Assembly (NCBI GenBank): GCA_005773145.1
Contig: SXHS01000247.1
Location: forward strand, 1 to 7,506
From: Planctomycetaceae bacterium
GTDB taxonomy: Bacteria; Planctomycetota; Planctomycetia; Pirellulales; Pirellulaceae
Direction of reading: 5' to 3'
DNA length: 7,506 bases
The notes under the pieces were generated by a model. It was not told where the DNA came from, ran no database searches, and saw only the letters and a list, made by a program, of their open reading frames with translations. Each line of letters opens with the position of its first letter. The first letter of the stretch is position 1. The position numbers were made by a program, and so were the translations under genes. Below, piece by piece: positions 5,596 through 7,506 of the stretch.

Positions 5596-6255
5596 ATGAC
5601 GGTACCAACGCCACATTTTTTGTTGTTTTCTGAAGCGGCCAACGCTGGCCCGGGTCGAGGTCGGGCCGCTCGTTGGCATTTTTGCCTCGAGTCGCCGGAC
5701 GGCGAACGGCTTGTGGAAGCGATGGATGAGGAGGCCACACACGACGGCGAGCGGCTCGAGCTGTTGGCCGTGGTGCGAGGATTGGAGGCTTTGGACGAAC
5801 CCGCTCGGATCACGCTTATCACTCCAAGCCGGTACGTGCATCGCGGCTTGCGTTACGGCCTGAAGGAGTGGCGCGACAACCAATGGTGCTGGGAGCGGTT
5901 TGGAAGCATGGTATCGGTGCGCGATCGCGATCTATGGGAACGGCTGGATCGCGCCCTGCAGATCCATGACGTGCGCTGCCGGGTCTGGAACGCGTTTCCA
6001 GTCGTTCACGCGCAGGATGCCGCACCCGCAATGGCCGGGAGCCTGGCGCATGAGCCCGTCGCGCCCGTGGGGCGAGAATCCGAGGCCGCGACTGCAGCGG
6101 TTTCGTCGATACGTGCCCAGGGTGCTCGGCGGACGCGCGCCCTGATGGCTGCCAGGCAGCAGGCTCAGCGGGGCCGGCTTTGGGGCACGGTGGTGCGTAC
6201 GATGGTGGCCCGTTTGTTGGGGCGTCGTACATTGGCGAATGGCATGGCTGGTTAA
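5596..6255 (+). CDS. RNase H-fold protein with degenerate active site
   Basis: Residues about 8-132 of this 219-residue protein follow the RNase HI pattern: FLLFSEAANAGPG (8-20) in place of the usual first-strand DGA..NPGPG, GERLELLAVVRGLEAL (51-66) with the helix glutamate E55, ITLITPSRYVHRGL (72-85) in place of the usual TDSxYV strand, an EWRDNQWCWE segment (91-100), and RDRDLWERLDRAL (109-121). RNase HI uses a D-E-D(-D) metal-binding set. Here the first Asp appears as E13, the glutamate is kept, the third Asp is P77, and the usual GH motif with its following Asp is not recognisable. RNA-DNA cleavage is therefore doubtful, and a nucleic-acid-binding or structural role is possible. The rest (about 133-219) is Ala/Arg-rich with a basic amphipathic stretch near the end (about 192-209) and no domain I know. 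I chose the ATG at 5596 for its GGGGGA site six bases upstream; an earlier in-frame ATG at 5563 has no good site. glgB follows after 12 bases. Confidence 0.75.
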   Translation: MTVPTPHFLLFSEAANAGPGRGRAARWHFCLESPDGERLVEAMDEEATHDGERLELLAVVRGLEALDEPARITLITPSRYVHRGLRYGLKEWRDNQWCWERFGSMVSVRDRDLWERLDRALQIHDVRCRVWNAFPVVHAQDAAPAMAGSLAHEPVAPVGRESEAATAAVSSIRAQGARRTRALMAARQQAQRGRLWGTVVRTMVARLLGRRTLANGMAG

Positions 6256-6267
6256 GGGGTAACGATC

Positions 6268-7506
6268 GTGCACGCAAACGTTGACGGTGGCAGTATCGGC
6301 GCCTTGTTGGAAGGGCGACATGAGAACCCGTTCGAACTATTGGGGCCGCATCCGCTCAAGTCGGTGAACGGTCAGGCGTTGGCCGTACGCGCTTTCCTGC
6401 CGAATTCTGACAAAGCATGGGTCGTTCACGGCGAGGGGCAAGACCGTGTTCAACCCATGCGATGTATTCATCCCGCCGGGCTATTCGAGGCGATTTGTCC
6501 GGCCGATACCAACCTACCGCTTCACCGGCACTATCAGCTACGGGTGGAGGATCGCCGTGGCAAGATCGTGACGACCCACGATCCCTATTCCTTCAACCCC
6601 TGGTTGACCGACTACGACCTATACCTGTTCGGCGAGGGGCGTCATTGGGACTCCTACCGGAAGATGGGAGCGCATCTGCGAACGGTGGATGGTGTGTCGG
6701 GGGTCAATTTCGCCGTTTGGGCGCCCAACGCGCGTGGCGTCAGCGTTGTGGGGGACTTCAACGAGTGGGATGGACGATGTCATCCCCTCAAGAAGCATGT
6801 GCCGAGCGGTGTGTGGGAACTGTTTGTCCCCGGCATCAAAGTGGGAGAGAAATACAAGTTTCGCGTGACTCAACACGGCGGCACGATCGACAAATCCGAT
6901 CCCTACGGTTTCTCTGCCGAGTTGCCCCCCCGCACCGCCTCGATCGTCTCAGATCTCGACCACTACCGGTGGGAAGACGAGGCCTGGATGCAGCGTCGGA
7001 CTCAGGTCCCCCCCGTGCAGCAGCCCATGTCCATCTACGAGGTGCACTTGGGAAGCTGGCGACGCTGTAGCGTCGGCACGCACGGTTGGCACAACTACCG
7101 GGACCTGGCCGTTCAGCTCGTCGAATATTGCCTCGAAATGGGCTACACCCATGTCGAATTACTGCCGATAAGTGAACATCCGTACACTGGCAGTTGGGGT
7201 TATCAGACTGTGGGGTATTATTCGGTTACTAGCCGATATGGCACGCCCCAGGACTTCATGTATTTTGTCGATTATTGCCATCAGCACGGCATTGGCGTGA
7301 TTGTGGATTGGGTTCCGGCTCACTTTCCCCGAGACGATCACGGACTACGTCGTTTCGACGGCACGGCGCTTTACGAGCATTCTGATCCGCGACAGGGAGA
7401 GCATCCGGACTGGGGCACCCTGATCTTCAACTATGGCCGTAATGAGGTACGCAATTTCTTATTGGCCAACGCACTCTATTGGTTCGATCGCTATCACATC
7501 GATGGC
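6268..7506 (+). CDS. glgB: 1,4-alpha-glucan branching enzyme, N-terminal 413 residues (3' end outside window)
   Basis: GlgB cuts alpha-1,4 glucan chains and rejoins them through alpha-1,6 bonds during glycogen synthesis in the cytoplasm. The frame is open to the window edge. It shows the long GlgB form: a first N-terminal module (about 15-112; NPFELLGPH at 20-28, RAFLPN at 41-46), then the CBM48 module (about 144-228; GVNFAVWAPNARGVSVVGDFN in two overlapping blocks, SDPYGF at 210-215), then the GH13 catalytic barrel with SIYEVHLGSW (255-264), YTHVELLPISEHP (293-305), GSWGYQTVGYY (308-318) and GH13 region I DWVPAHFP (347-354). The last visible residues, NALYWFDRYHIDG, lie just before the expected catalytic-aspartate motif (LRVDAV), so the nucleophile, acid/base and C-terminal domain are outside; full length is usually about 700-750. 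The start is GTG at 6268, the first plausible initiator after an in-frame TAA at 6253. It follows the RNase H-like gene by 12 bases and is probably co-transcribed with it. Confidence 0.95.
   Translation, partial: MHANVDGGSIGALLEGRHENPFELLGPHPLKSVNGQALAVRAFLPNSDKAWVVHGEGQDRVQPMRCIHPAGLFEAICPADTNLPLHRHYQLRVEDRRGKIVTTHDPYSFNPWLTDYDLYLFGEGRHWDSYRKMGAHLRTVDGVSGVNFAVWAPNARGVSVVGDFNEWDGRCHPLKKHVPSGVWELFVPGIKVGEKYKFRVTQHGGTIDKSDPYGFSAELPPRTASIVSDLDHYRWEDEAWMQRRTQVPPVQQPMSIYEVHLGSWRRCSVGTHGWHNYRDLAVQLVEYCLEMGYTHVELLPISEHPYTGSWGYQTVGYYSVTSRYGTPQDFMYFVDYCHQHGIGVIVDWVPAHFPRDDHGLRRFDGTALYEHSDPRQGEHPDWGTLIFNYGRNEVRNFLLANALYWFDRYHIDG

Noticed and set aside
6253..6267. Programmed readthrough joining the RNase H-like protein to GlgB
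   Set aside because: The two genes share a frame separated by one TAA and four codons, but a plausible GTG start and family-typical GlgB N-terminus follow, so ordinary separate initiation explains it.
6417..7070. 217-codon plus-strand frame inside glgB
   Set aside because: It is a shifted frame of a strongly recognised glgB sequence; composition is Arg/Ser/Pro-rich shadow.

Overview
The window most likely comes from a planctomycete, probably of the Pirellulaceae/Pirellulales type. The signs are a DUF1501 protein, a J-domain/leucine-rich-repeat protein, a high-GC chromosome with mixed ATG/GTG starts, and an intergenic repeat that reads as 'TRSVSEG' or 'NPKRQRG' when translated, which I associate with spurious planctomycete proteins. 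The assignment rests on protein style and repeats, not on an rRNA or marker gene.

Layout: (1) 1-561 (+), the C-terminal end of a DUF1501 (sulfatase-like) protein cut by the window edge. (2) 620-1471 (-), a soluble ABC ATPase of the ModF/YlmA type, convergent with the first gene, with a small hairpin between the two stops. (3) 1472-2126, a 655-base gene-free stretch between divergent genes, largely filled by nested inverted and direct repeats, with a good candidate promoter and strong ribosome binding site for the next gene at its right edge. (4) 2127-3665 (+), a complete YifB/ComM-type AAA+ ATPase. (5) 3704-4387 (+), a small protein with an N-terminal J domain and C-terminal leucine-rich repeats, 38 bases downstream of yifB. 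(6) 4360-5277 (-), a DUF58 protein whose 3' end overlaps the J/LRR gene by 28 bases. (7) 5278-5595, an intergenic region between divergent genes with little recognisable content. (8) 5596-6255 (+), an RNase H-fold protein that has lost several catalytic positions. (9) 6268-7506 (+), the first 413 codons of a glycogen branching enzyme (glgB), cut at the window end.

The genes do not form one pathway. Two pairs look co-transcribed: yifB with the J/LRR gene, and the RNase H-like gene with glgB (12 bases apart). The ABC ATPase has no visible permease and the DUF58 gene has no visible MoxR partner here.

I do not see a clear new multi-gene system. The items most worth a second look are the nested inverted-repeat element at 1648-2056, the degenerate RNase H-like protein placed directly before glgB, and the J-domain/LRR fusion.
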